Source: Enoplolaimus lenunculus
Lineage: Eukaryota > Nematoda > Enoplea > Enoplida > Thoracostomopsidae
Direction: 5' to 3'
Assembly: GCA_030248215.1 (NCBI GenBank)
Contig: JASANG010002205.1
Location: 124,001-188,000 of the forward strand
Length of the DNA stretch: 64,000 nucleotides
The notes beneath the pieces are model-generated. The model worked only from the letters and a program-made list of their open reading frames with translations, was not told the origin of the DNA and ran no database searches. Below, piece after piece: positions 10,251-20,285 of this stretch. Made by a program: the position numbers and the translations under genes. Numbering within the stretch: the stretch's first letter is position 1; every line of letters starts with the position of its first letter.

Positions 10251-10866
10251 ATGAAATTCGTCAAGCAGCTTGGCGTACGACTTGAACGGTAAGCGCGTTT
10301 AAAATATTTGGGATTTAGATTTGAACAGTTCTCGCACTGTTTTAATTCCAATGAGTTAATTTATCAACTCAGACAGAAAGTTAGTTTTTTCTGAGTTAAT
10401 AATTTCTAAACTTTAGCTCACTCTGAATGGAGTTGATTCTCCCAGTGAGTTGAGATGCCTCCGTGGGAGTTGATTAATTAAAAAAGAACGAATAAAATCC
10501 ACTCAGAATTGTGAGTTCTGATAGTCCTAACTCACTATGAGTGATTCAACTCATTCTGAGTTAAAATCAACTCATCGGAATTTGCAGAGCAAATGTAATA
10601 AAACAATCAAAGCATGGTGCATGCAGTAGTAGGGATTGTTGGCCCGCATTTGCCTAAGCGTACTCTGTTTCACTGGCAGATCTGTGAGGGCAACCAAACC
10701 ATTTCACTCCAGCAGGGATCAAAATCAAAAATTTGTATTAAGATTGAGTACTATAATTGTATGTGGATTCGTTGGCGTTTCGCTGACGAACTTTTTTATT
10801 ATTAAATTTCGCATGGTCATAAATTTCTTCATGTGCTACTGCTTTGTTCAAACTTATGGCTGTTAG
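10251..10866 (+). CDS. Tentative two-exon small membrane protein
   Basis: The putative exon 1 (10251-10288) begins in a good context (ACGAAAATG), encodes MKFVKQLGVRLE and stops at a strong donor, CG|GTAAGC. It leaves two codon bases. An acceptor CACTGGCAG at 10679 restores the frame, giving SVRATKPFHSSRDQNQKFVL and then a hydrophobic stretch (LSTIIVCGFVGVSLTNFFII), with a stop at 10864-10866. The total is 74 residues with one likely membrane segment. The intron holds a palindromic MITE (10336-10587). Tafazzin-like N termini have a loosely similar hydrophobic segment, but I found no HX4D acyltransferase motif downstream, so I do not name it. It could be a partial gene or a chance join. Confidence 0.3.
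10336..10587. mobile_element. GAGTTGATT palindromic MITE, copy 1
   Basis: The ends are CACTGTTTTAATTCCAATGAGTT and AACTCATCGGAATTTGCAG, inverted to each other. The interior is made of repeated TGAGTT/AACTCA words. Copies are at 25888, 27840, 31184, 31783 and 63658. No coding capacity is seen. Confidence 0.65.
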
Positions 10867-11059
10867 GCAGGACAAACGGTGTTTGTTAACTTGGACAATT
10901 TATTTGTGTTTATATAATTTAAATCAAAAGCCTAAATTTTTAAAACTTAAAACGGCGTGTTGTAAAAAGTTATATATCAAAAACGGTAAATGAATTCCAG
11001 GATCTTGTACACTTTCATTCCACATTTAAAGTTAACGCTTACGCTTCGGCAGTCTTCGG

Positions 11060-11240
11060 CATAATTCTATGTTAGGGGTAAATTTTTCTTACCCCTTATT
11101 AAATATCACTACCTTTTTGTCACAATTGCTATAGTTGCGGGCGTGAGTTCGGTGTGCTCATACCCATGGAAACTTTTCACCCACGGCTACACACGTGCAA
11201 AGTTACTTTACCCTTTACCCCGCCTGTACCCGCGCATTTC
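11060..11240. repeat. ACCCGC-rich repeat, copy 1
   Basis: The block carries GGGGTAAATTTTTCTTACCCC and GTACCCGCGCATTTCC. Similar ACCCGCGG/GCGGGTA blocks lie at 11800-11895, 19750-19875, 44330-44470 and 61150-61310. They look like one low-copy transposon family, but I cannot define its termini. Confidence 0.35.
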
Positions 11241-11799
11241 CTGCCTTGAATACATTTGGGTAATTTTACAGGCATTGATAGTTCTCGCTCGATTTACTTT
11301 ACAAAAAACTTTAGTAACTTTCAAAACAAGCCATTATTAAAGTAAAGAAGTGCAACACCAGGCAATATTGCACATTACACCTGTCACTATTAAAAGTAGG
11401 TAGTTTGCCGATGAGTGATCAGTGCGTGACTCAAAACATCCTTGTCTGTACAAAATCATGGAACTTAAGGGCGTATATATCACACATTTTTTGTGGTTTC
11501 ATTGCAATTTGTATTAATACCTCTTTCAAAAAGTTGTAAACATAGGTATTGTTCTGAGCCAAAGAAAACTATAACCTCTATAGCAACGCGAAGTATGTGG
11601 AAAAACGGAATAAGATATATTATTGCTGCGGCTGCCGTACAAAAAGCAGCAAATATTATTTGATTTAACAGGAATTTCAGGAGAGTAATACTTATTTTCA
11701 CTCATACGGACGGTAAAAACAATTTTAAACTTAGAGTTTTTGATATTATCAGGTATCACTTTCTAATGAAAATTCTAGGTGTGTAAAAGATTAACAAAT

Positions 11800-11895
11800 T
11801 TTTACCTACACTATTAAATTTTTTACCCGCGGTATATACCCATATCAAAAAATTTTGACCCGGTCCGCGTTTCGCGCGGGTAGCGTGCAGCTCTG
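11800..11895. repeat. ACCCGC-rich repeat, copy 2
   Basis: Contains TTTTTTACCCGCGGTATATACCC and CGCGCGGGTAGCGTGCAGC. It matches the inverted-arm copies near 44336 and 61280 in the GCGTGCAGCTC end. Confidence 0.4.
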
Positions 11896-12221
11896 GTGCC
11901 CGTCTCAGAGTATGACAATAAATTATGTTCGTAATCATGCATTTTATGTTGTAAATTATTGCTTTGAAACGTTTCAACTGTCTGCGTTTGCTCAGTTTAA
12001 ACAAATATTGAGCGCATCAACATCGACTACTACGTAAGTTTTCGATCGGTTGACAATTGTCAAAAATAAACCCTGCTGCACTTTTCGCTAAAATCAGTTT
12101 AATTTGGCACAAATTGTTTTGCTTTACGCCCTATTCGGACTACCTGACTGAACATAGGCTGAGGCGAAACCTATAGCCTTGCAGTCTATAAATCCTCCAG
12201 TATTCCTGTGTCTCGGTCGCG

Positions 12222-12871
12222 TAGTGTAGTGTCCCGAATAAGAGAGGGAGACTGATATTTATTTGGCCTCTCCAGAGGGTACCCCTTGTTGTTCGGTTAC
12301 GGACTGTTATTTATTTTCAGCCCATGCTCCGCCACCCTTCGTTACTGATATACATCCGGTACTGCATCTATCCGTTGAATTAAACGTTTATTTGTCGTGA
12401 GTCAATAGCTTGAGCGATAATGCAAGGTTATACTTAGGAGTGTACTTTCAAAACGTAAGTAAGCTTTAAAATTTTGAACTCAAATTATTTGACGCTGGAG
12501 TCATTTATGCGCTACAATTAGGGATAATACACATTTATGGACTCTAATTAGGGTTTTCAGCGTTTAGATTTAGATCACTGTTGTTTTTCTGCATCTTACA
12601 ATAGGTATTTGGCCTAGGCCAAACTGCTATTTGCTTGGAATAGCAGATTGTCCTAGGCCAATTGGTAATTTTCCTAAATTAGCAGATTGGTCTACGACAA
12701 ATATAATGTTATATGAAAACTGTATACTTATTCATAACTGTGTCACAGTTGCTCGCTATAGATTAGGCGTAATACACAGTACTGTGAAGACAGTGAACTG
12801 ACAAAACAAATGCTATTTTTAAAGCATTTAGTTTGTCCTTGGGACGCCCTCTTATTCGGGTCACTACAGTA
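12222..12871. mobile_element. Tc1/mariner-like MITE with a nested repeat
   Basis: The left end is TAGTGTAGTGTCCCGAATAAG and the right end is CTTATTCGGGTCACTACAGTA. This copy is longer than its relatives because a second repeat (about 12606-12707; GGCCTAGGCCAAACTGCTAT...GATTGGTCTACGAC), related to the element at 28609, sits inside it. The TTGTTCGGTTACGGACTG motif is shared with other copies. Confidence 0.65.
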
Positions 12872-13719
12872 GTTTCTAACGAACAGCCATATTAATTCGC
12901 ATCAGAATTTAATATAGCAAATTTGCAGTCTTTTGAAAAAAAACTAATGCGTGACTCTATCTTTAACTCGACAAGGGACTTTCGTCAAAAGGTGCAAAAC
13001 GCTATTGACGTTTTAAAATATAGTGTTTTTATTGATGCTAAAACATTTTAACGAAAGCTGAGAAGCGTTTACTTAATAGCGTTTTGCTACACTAGTCATT
13101 CATTTTAGAGTGTCTCCTCTTGAAAAAAACGTTTGAATTCTTTGAAGTCCACTATTTGAAACGCGAAAAGCATTTAAAATTGTGTCTTTATTTTTTACAT
13201 GGTTGTATTGGTTTGACTGGTAATAAATGATTTATTTTCAATAGAAAACCTTTGGAATACTTTCATTGTGTCTGCTTTTATTAAAAGTACATTCAAGTTA
13301 ACGTTTAAAAATCTGGTTAACTGTTGGGTATTCTAAGTTGCTATAACTCCAGCCAAGTTTCGCCACGCTGCTGTCTGACTAATCGTTTTAAATATGCTTT
13401 ATATTGCATTACGCAACGGTGCTTAGCACCCTGAGACCTTGCGGTTTGAGAAAAGACGAATTCAACAGAGTGCAGTATTTGAAGGCAAAATCAATTTTAA
13501 AAAATCCGCTGGATCCAAACCAAAACTTTTTGATGAGTTTGAATACAAAAACTCGCGTCAAACTTTTTGATCGCTTCGGTCGTGAAATTTTTCAACTGGT
13601 GGTCATACTGTAGAACGCTCAGACCACGTGTCCATCACTTTATTACAAAAAGAACCGATTTGTAATTGAAAAATGGCACAATCTTTAGTTTTCCTACGTA
13701 GGCCGCGCAACAATACGTA
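12872..13719. other. No gene recognised
   Basis: AT-rich sequence. GCAAAACGCTATT (about 12998) and AATAGCGTTTTGC (about 13075) form a loose inverted pair, perhaps an old MITE. A 69-codon frame at 13404-13613 lacks splice or domain support and is not annotated. Confidence 0.4.
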
Positions 13720-13884
13720 CACTGTAAAAAGTGGTGAGTCAAATTGACTGTCTCCGAAATAGGCTTTTTCTGCCAGAATCAAGTTCGATTACAGACTCTG
13801 GCTTAGTCGAATTTTGACTCAGTTTGTGTAGTCAGGAAAAGCCTATTTCGGAGAGAGTTAATTTGACTCACCATTTTTTACAGT
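13720..13884. mobile_element. GAGTCAAATT palindromic MITE, copy 1
   Basis: The element is close to a full-length hairpin: CACTGTAAAAAGTGGTGAGTC on the left against GACTCACCATTTTTTACAG on the right, with TCCGAAATAGGC repeated in inverse inside. TACGTA and TACGTC abut the ends, compatible with a TA target. A second copy is at 24156. Confidence 0.7.
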
Positions 13885-14780
13885 TACGTCCGTGAATACG
13901 CCGACTTAGAATAGTTGACAATATATATTTTTAATCATTCTCGCGTGTCTTATAAAGCCGGCTCTCCTGGTTACTGTTGCAGCGGAATAAGCAAGCATTA
14001 TTCTCCGAGTGTATATTAATATTCTTTGGTTTTGTAATTCTTGTTCGTATTGCTTATATCGAACTTTTGCTAAATTTATTTTTCAAAATAAACACCACAA
14101 AATGTTAAATATTCACTTTATCGGAAAATTTTGGTCGAGGCAACATGCTTGAAGTTTGCATCATTTTTTGGCGTTTTGATGCAGGGTGCACCTGTTTTTC
14201 AGCCTGTAAGTGCTACTGCTGTCTGTGATTTGTGTTTGTGTTTGATTTGAAACGCAACAGTTTATTAAAGTGTCTTCGTTTACGTATGGTTGATGTTCGT
14301 CTTTATTAAGCTTTTGTTGCCGATTAAAATTTGTCAATGTAATACAGCCGTGATGCTATAACTGAGTTTCGTCATCTATATTTTGACCAGTGTCAAAAGT
14401 ATTTCAGTCGTCATTGAAATCTTTGCCAATGTTGCTTTTATAGGCATAAAGATAAGCAAATTCCTAAGCGTAATGATTAAAGAGTGTAACAGTAGCCTAA
14501 ATATACTTAAGGCCTAAAAGTCTAAGCTTAAGCTTCAGCGCAACAACAAGTCTGAAACTAATCCTAAGGACTATATCCTCAAATGCAGATTGCACTTATT
14601 ACCACTTAGTGATGTTGTAACTGTTGTACCAATTTGGTCCCAGATCTAAGCCCTACTGAATACGCAATGTGGGCAGAAATATTTGATAATTTAAAGATTT
14701 CTTAACCTATATACGATTTAGTTTTTTTGCAATTGTTTTGTGATTCCCAAATGAGCTGGTCTAATCCGCGATACTTTTTT

Positions 14781-17700
14781 ATGAATTATGGCGAGGAAGG
14801 CGCCGATGGGTAAATTTAGGGTTTATGTTCAGATTACCTCACGCTAAAAGGGAGTACTTAGTTTTCGTAGGAAACAACAATTTTTGTGTGTTATAGTTTG
14901 TAATTTATTGAGACATAGGAAGCTTTACTTCGGTAAATGTTACTTTTAGGGCCGTAACAGCAGATTAAGCGTATTCCAAAGCATAAGCCGATGCCAAAGC
15001 GTTGCAAAAGCGTATTCCAAAGCCTAAGCCTAAGTCCAAACCTAAGGAAAAAATGCAGTCTAGAATGTAAGCCTACTCTTGTATAGACCCACCACAAACC
15101 GGGGCGGATCTAAAAGTAACATGGGCCCTTACCTCTATGCGTAATCTGTACATAAACTATAATTAGTAGGCAAATGTTAGAGCGGGGTTTTCATGGAAAA
15201 CAATTTTTTATAACGAGCGTAGATGCAAATTGGTTGTAGCAAATGTTGCCTTGATATTCTAAACAACTGTGAAGCTTGGAACATAGGCGTCAGCATAGAG
15301 ACACCAAGACCGTGTCCCCTAAAAATTATTTGGTGTCCCTCCAGATTGGCTGTGCTATATAGTCATGTGTTTAAAATTCATAATTTTGTGCCACCTAATA
15401 TTGCGTACTGTTCCGTGTCATATAGGCCTCAATGACGCTATTCCATTGACGAACCATCTTCTAATTAATGGGAACTACCGTTTTAAATACTTATTTTGCA
15501 GGTTGAATGCACGTATTCAACAGTGTACCTTGAAAATAATTTGATTTCTGTAATTTGTATTTGTTTTAATTATAGCGTGCAAACCAACGAAGAAGGTGCA
15601 CCCAGCAGTGCGCCAGCAACTGGTGCCGCCGAACATCAAGCAGAAGCTGAATCAGGCCAACCTACAGTAATTACTGCAGGCTCCAAAGGCGGACAACCGT
15701 CTCATTTACTGGCTGGTACGTTGTATTCAATAATCCAGACTGGAACGAAAGGTTGTTTTGGGCACGACATCGATTACAAGCTCATTTTCTCATGCGATAT
15801 TTATAGAAGGATTAGGAACACACAAGCGTTTCCTTATTTAGCGGCAGTTGCGTTGAATAAGGCAATGTACAAAATTGATTATACAATTAATGATACATCC
15901 GAATTTAGTTTGTGATCTTAATTTAGGCTTTGTTACGCTTTTTCTCATAACTAAGATTGAGATCTAGGGACAGCCTTAGGCTTAGGCGAAGGCTTTTATA
16001 AAAGCCAATGGCTGGGTGCTTTTTTACGCTTTTTCTCATAACTATGATTGAGATCTAGGGTCAGCCTTAGACTTAGGCGAAGGCTTTTATGAAGCCAATG
16101 GCTGGGTCGTATGCAAGTCTGTTCCGAAACCTAGAGCCTAAGCAAAAGCGTAAAAGTGGGAAAAGTGTACGAGAGCCTTAATTTTTATACAGCCAATTAA
16201 TAAGTAACGATAAATAGCAATTGAACTGCTGCAGTTTTGACAACATACCGTTGCATAACATTTTTGTACAATCAAACCCAAGGAAAACATTCCATCAAAT
16301 CTGTTCAACTTGTCGGATGGGCAGCCTTTGTGCACTTTTCTCACAGTTTTCAAAACTTTCAGATTTGGCATAACTTAGGCGTAGAGTTAGACTAAAGGCT
16401 TAAGGTTAGGGTTGCACTTTTAGGTATCTGATTATGTCTTTTTCTAGACTTATGCTTCCCGCTTAAGCTTGTGGTAGTTTTCACAAGCGTCAAATACGCC
16501 ACAACACTGGCTGTATGGTTATTTAGCAAAGGCACAAACTGACTGCGCGCAGACTGCATTAGCATCGGGTTTTACATAAGCCACTGATGATAATATATCT
16601 CACAAAATTTGTCAAGGTGTCCAGGATGTTGTGTCTTGCACGAAATATATCTTGGCAATTCAAGTGATAAAATCTGTATAATCCCCTCACATGGGATGTG
16701 TACACTGTTTAAATTGTTGTTACTCACTCTGTAGCTTTAATCAAGTCGTCCGTTTATTGCGTTATCGGAAATCCGTTGCGCTTTGTGGAAGCATTTAAAA
16801 AATTTATTTTTCAATTTTGGCATTGTTTGCTAACGGAAAATGTACACGGTTTAGTTAAAAATTAATACGCCATGACCTAAAAGGGCAGATTGCTACACAG
16901 TCTCTGGAAAGGCAAATCTAATGGCAACCTCCTTATTCCGGTCAACTACAGTACTCTGGCGTCAGAAATAAATAAGAAACTGTATATACCTATTGAGGTT
17001 TCGTTCTAGCTTCTATAAACTATGACATTGTTTTTAGCAGTTTGTACTTACATTACACAGTACTTCACGTTATACGAAACACTCGTTACTTTAATACGAA
17101 TACCAAATGTTGGTCCGCTTATCATGTATAAACTTTTTAGGCTCTCGCGGGATGGACAGCTCTCCTGGAAATCTTCGAAAATATCATTCGGGCCTTGGGC
17201 CTGGAAGCGAAGGTGACGGAAAAACGATTGGAACCATGACTGGTCCGGACGGTGGTCCCGGGGTTCCGTTGGGTGATTTTGATATTAGCGATAATCGATA
17301 CAGAATGATTTGCGGCGTAGAAACTGCTGGAAAGCTGGTAGTCGCTGGTGAATTCATTATTTGCTGTCTGATGCTTATTGCAACCGTAATATTTGCCACT
17401 CAACTTAGTGCAGGTTCGTTTGCAGGCGGCTTTCTAGGCTGTTTGGCGTGCGTTGGCATCAATATGGGCATTACTGCAATATTTTTGCTTGGACTACGCC
17501 GGAACAATCCGAACTGGATGTTGCCGTATTTGTTGCTCAAAATTGGCGCAGTGGCGCTATGCTTAATTTGTGTTATATTTTTTGTTGCATCTGCAAAACG
17601 TATGCTGTCAGTTGGTGGCGCTGTGTTTTTTGCGTTATTTCTAATGACACTGCAAACGCCGTTTATTATGGTCGCGCGTCGTGTTTATATTTATTTTTGG

Positions 17701-17967
17701 GAAAAACATCGCCTATATTTAAAAGGGATGCTTCTCGACTCGCCTGGGTATTTATCAGGGCCTGGATCGCATATCGATGGCGGGCTTGAAAGCCAAACCG
17801 GAGGTGGCCCGGCGACAATTGGCACCACTGAAGGCGAAGAGTTGGAGTACGAAGAGGAACTGGACGACGTTGAGATTGAGTCTGGACCTGTACGAGAGCT
17901 GTCACCGGGGTCAGAAGAAAAACAAGCTGCTAAAACGACGAAGCCAAAAAAGGGTTTGTGGATGTAA
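14781..17967 (+). CDS. Four-pass membrane protein, three exons
   Basis: Exons 14781-14809, 15576-15715 and 17141-17967 join in frame (phases 2 and 1) to give 331 residues. Donors are GATGG|GTAAAT and GGCTG|GTACGT; acceptors are AATTATAG and CTTTTTAG. The first 110 residues are a low-complexity Gly/Ala/Ser/Glu region that reads smoothly across both joins (MNYGEEGADG, VQTNEEGAPSSAPATG). Hydrophobic segments lie at about 122-144, 149-175, 184-206 and 212-237. The first loop is short, and a RRNNPNW turn follows segment 2. The tail (about 240-331) is acidic, ends in KKGLWM, and is presumably cytosolic like the N terminus. The four-helix layout recalls LAPTM, MARVEL and nematode DUF families, but I recognise no signature. 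The last exon is secure. The upstream exons are inferred from phase, splice sites and composition; translation could also start at the internal Met 62. Confidence 0.72.
14947..15127. mobile_element. Telomere-like-unit MITE in intron 1 (worn)
   Basis: Between TTAGGGCCGTAACAGC and GTAACATGGGCCC lies a run of AAGCCTAAGCCTAAG-type words. This matches the GGCC-ended family at 21043, 27548 and 61772. It lies wholly inside intron 1 of the tetraspan gene. Confidence 0.5.
15933..16108. repeat. 91-bp tandem duplication in intron 2
   Basis: Two adjacent copies start at 15933 and 16024. Both run from TTACGCTTTTTCTCATAACTA through GCCTTAGGCTTAGGCGAAGG (second copy GCCTTAGACTTAGG) to CCAATGGCTGGGT. There are only a few differences, so it is recent. 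It includes a TTAGGC-like word. Confidence 0.8.
16905..16955. mobile_element. Isolated right end of a Tc1-like MITE
   Basis: CAACCTCCTTATTCCGGTCAACTACAGTA matches the right terminal repeat of the 12222 element. No left end is seen. It lies in intron 2 of the tetraspan gene. Confidence 0.45.
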
Positions 17968-18118
17968 AATTGATGAATTTTTAAAATTTCAGACTTACTG
18001 TCTTTGATATGGATTGACCGTTTAGCTCATGATATGCAAAATGCTACAAAACATTGCCTTGTATCAGACTCTTGTTTTAGGTAATTAATATCACGGTTAT
18101 AGTGTACCGTTCAATATG

Positions 18119-18124
18119 AATAAA
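18119..18124 (+). terminator. Polyadenylation signal of the tetraspan gene
   Basis: AATAAA lies 152 bp after the stop codon, in the sense strand, in an AT-rich 3' flank. It is the first canonical hexamer downstream. Confidence 0.6.
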
Positions 18125-18990
18125 ACTATCAGTTAAACTCGGTTCGTTTTTGTCTGCTATCCGTAAACATTTTATATCTCGCATCTGCGGGATGTACGAG
18201 GATTCGCTTGCGCACGGATGTATTCTCTTTACAATTTTGGGCTATTGATATAGTCGAACGAACTAGCCGATGCTAACGACATCCTGAATAAAATATATAA
18301 CAGTAATTTCTGATAATTAATAACTTTCGTACTGCAGGAGTTAAAAAATTTTCGGATGGCTTGCAGTGTTCAATTGGAGGGTCAAGCGTTAAAGACCTGT
18401 GATATATGACACTTATTTTATATATATCCAACTATAATACAACGTTCTTAGTTCGAATTTAGGTATATTACAAAATTCATTGAAAACTCTGTAGCGTTTT
18501 TAATTAAAACACTCGTACCTTTAAGCTACCATTATAAACGGCTTTACTGATGGAAATTATATATTGCTAAAAGGTTCGTGATCCATCCGCACACTGTACT
18601 CAACTGTATAAGAGCGATCCCGATATATATTTTGCCTAGTATACCCCTGGTATTTGGTTACGAACTGTTATTTAGGTTATGATTAACGGAATTCCCAAAA
18701 AGGTAAAAAGCGTGCGTGGCTAAGACGGGATTCTAACGCCCTCTTATTACGATTTTTATGACAGATTATGAAATTAATTTTCTGACGTTCAAACTTGAAG
18801 ATATAATCCGATATAAAAAGTGAGACATACTTTGAAACTTTGCAAACGCAAACTTGAAAGATCTCACGTAATCGGTTCCGAGAAAAATGGGCTCCTATTT
18901 TACTAGAAGCATCAAACAATTGCTGAACGAACGTTCACATGAAATGTATATAACGCAAGCTCTGGCGAGTAAATCCTTGAAAAGAACTTC
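18125..18990. other. Intergenic; fragment of a Tc1-like MITE
   Basis: At about 18605-18740 are TATTTGGTTACGAACTGTTATTTAG and CGCCCTCTTATTACG, remnants of the CTGTAGTGACCCG family. I see nothing else supportable. Confidence 0.4.
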
Positions 18991-18992
18991 CA

Positions 18993-19200
18993 CTATGGTA
19001 TTAACGAGAACAGTGTACCCACTCTCCTAACTGCCGCTATTGGCTCGGTTGTACCCGCTATCTTAACTGTTCTAATTGTCCCAATTGTCTCCGCTGTCCT
19101 GACTGTCCCGCTGTCCCAACTTTCCCAACTGTCCCCACTGTTCCTATTGTCCCAATTGTCCCGACTGTTCCCGCTGTCCCAACTGTACCGCTGTTCCAAT
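18993..19200. repeat. CTGTCCC minisatellite
   Basis: A decayed tandem array of a roughly 9-bp unit, AACTGTCCC, with variants such as AATTGTCCC, GCTGTCCC and GACTGTTCC, runs across about 150-200 bp. The minus strand reads as a Gly-Thr-Val/Ile-rich frame only because of this periodicity. It is not treated as a gene. Confidence 0.75.
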
Positions 19201-19749
19201 TATATTTTCTGAATGTACTCCTGGTACATCGCATTTCGGAGACCATGGGACGGCCATTAGCGTAACATTGGCCCATACTTATAAATACGTTACGTTATAC
19301 ATTGCGTAGTTTTCCATATATATAGTCTAGCCGATTTTTTAATTTTAAAACTATATTGTAGTTATAACTGCATGTTTTGAACGTGAGCGTAAACGTATTA
19401 TCGCCTGTTTACATTGAAATTTTTGGCGCACGTTAAAATTGTGACGGTTGCAATGCACAAATGTCAAATTTTTTGCTTTTTTTATAGTCATGATTGCTTT
19501 TAACTGGCGCCCACGAGATGGCTCGCGTAGGCATTGCTTGGTTCATGGCATTTTTAAAGTTTAGTTTCTACTGCGTGTACTATTTTTGTAGTTAAAACTG
19601 TTTTATTTTTACGTCAAATTTAGTAATTAATTAATTAAGCCTATATTTATGTAAATGCAGTCAATATGTCAACGTTGATCCTTTAAATCATAGTCTAAAC
19701 TCTAAAACCGTTCAGAACACTTGTCGTTTTGCACTATTTATACGTAGTG

Positions 19750-19875
19750 TACCGATTGCAGGGGATACCCGCAGGTAATTAACGCGGGTCGGGCACAGAA
19801 TTTCAACCGCGGGTATACCCGCGGATAAGGATTTGTATCACTCGGGTAAAAATTCACAGTTCTTACCCGCGCCAA
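19750..19875. repeat. ACCCGCGG repeat, copy 3
   Basis: GGGGATACCCGCAGG, ACGCGGGTCGGGC and ACCGCGGGTATACCCGCGG form overlapping palindromes. The block ends near CTTACCCGCGCC. It is the same family as 11060 and 11800. Confidence 0.45.
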
Positions 19876-20285
19876 ACTTAAGGTTATAGGCGCAAATATA
19901 CGATATTGGCTGGGTTTCTGAAATCTTACTTAAATTATTACTTGTGTTATACTTATGTGATTACTTAAGTCGTCGACTTAAGTAAATACTTCAATTTTCG
20001 CGCACAAACAAATAAACGCCAATATCAGCCATTGTCATAACAAGAAAGTAATACATTTGCTTTATATTGAGGAGGGACCAATAGTCTACAATTTCAATTT
20101 GACCAAGGTTAGTATGCCTTAAACAAATTTAGTCAGCGACTTAATGGTTACAATGTAAAATATTCCAAGGCTTGGAAAGCTGATTTTGGAAAAACTGATT
20201 CAATGTATATGAGTAGCATTTAAAAGAGTTATTTTACAGCTTATATTTGAAGTAACTTGAGAAGAAATAATTGAGTGTTACAAGC

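Noticed and set aside
10680-10866. Tafazzin assignment for the tentative 10.25 kb gene
   Set aside because: Only a loosely similar hydrophobic segment; no HX4D acyltransferase motif was found downstream.
13404-13613. 69-codon frame with DEFNRVQYLK
   Set aside because: Protein-like in places, but without homology, a convincing start context or splice support.
15576-15668. Alternative reading of the second tetraspan exon as a Lys/Pro-rich short protein joined to MARKAPMG
   Set aside because: It ends in a stop inside the exon, whereas the chosen frame continues in phase to the four-helix exon with matching composition.
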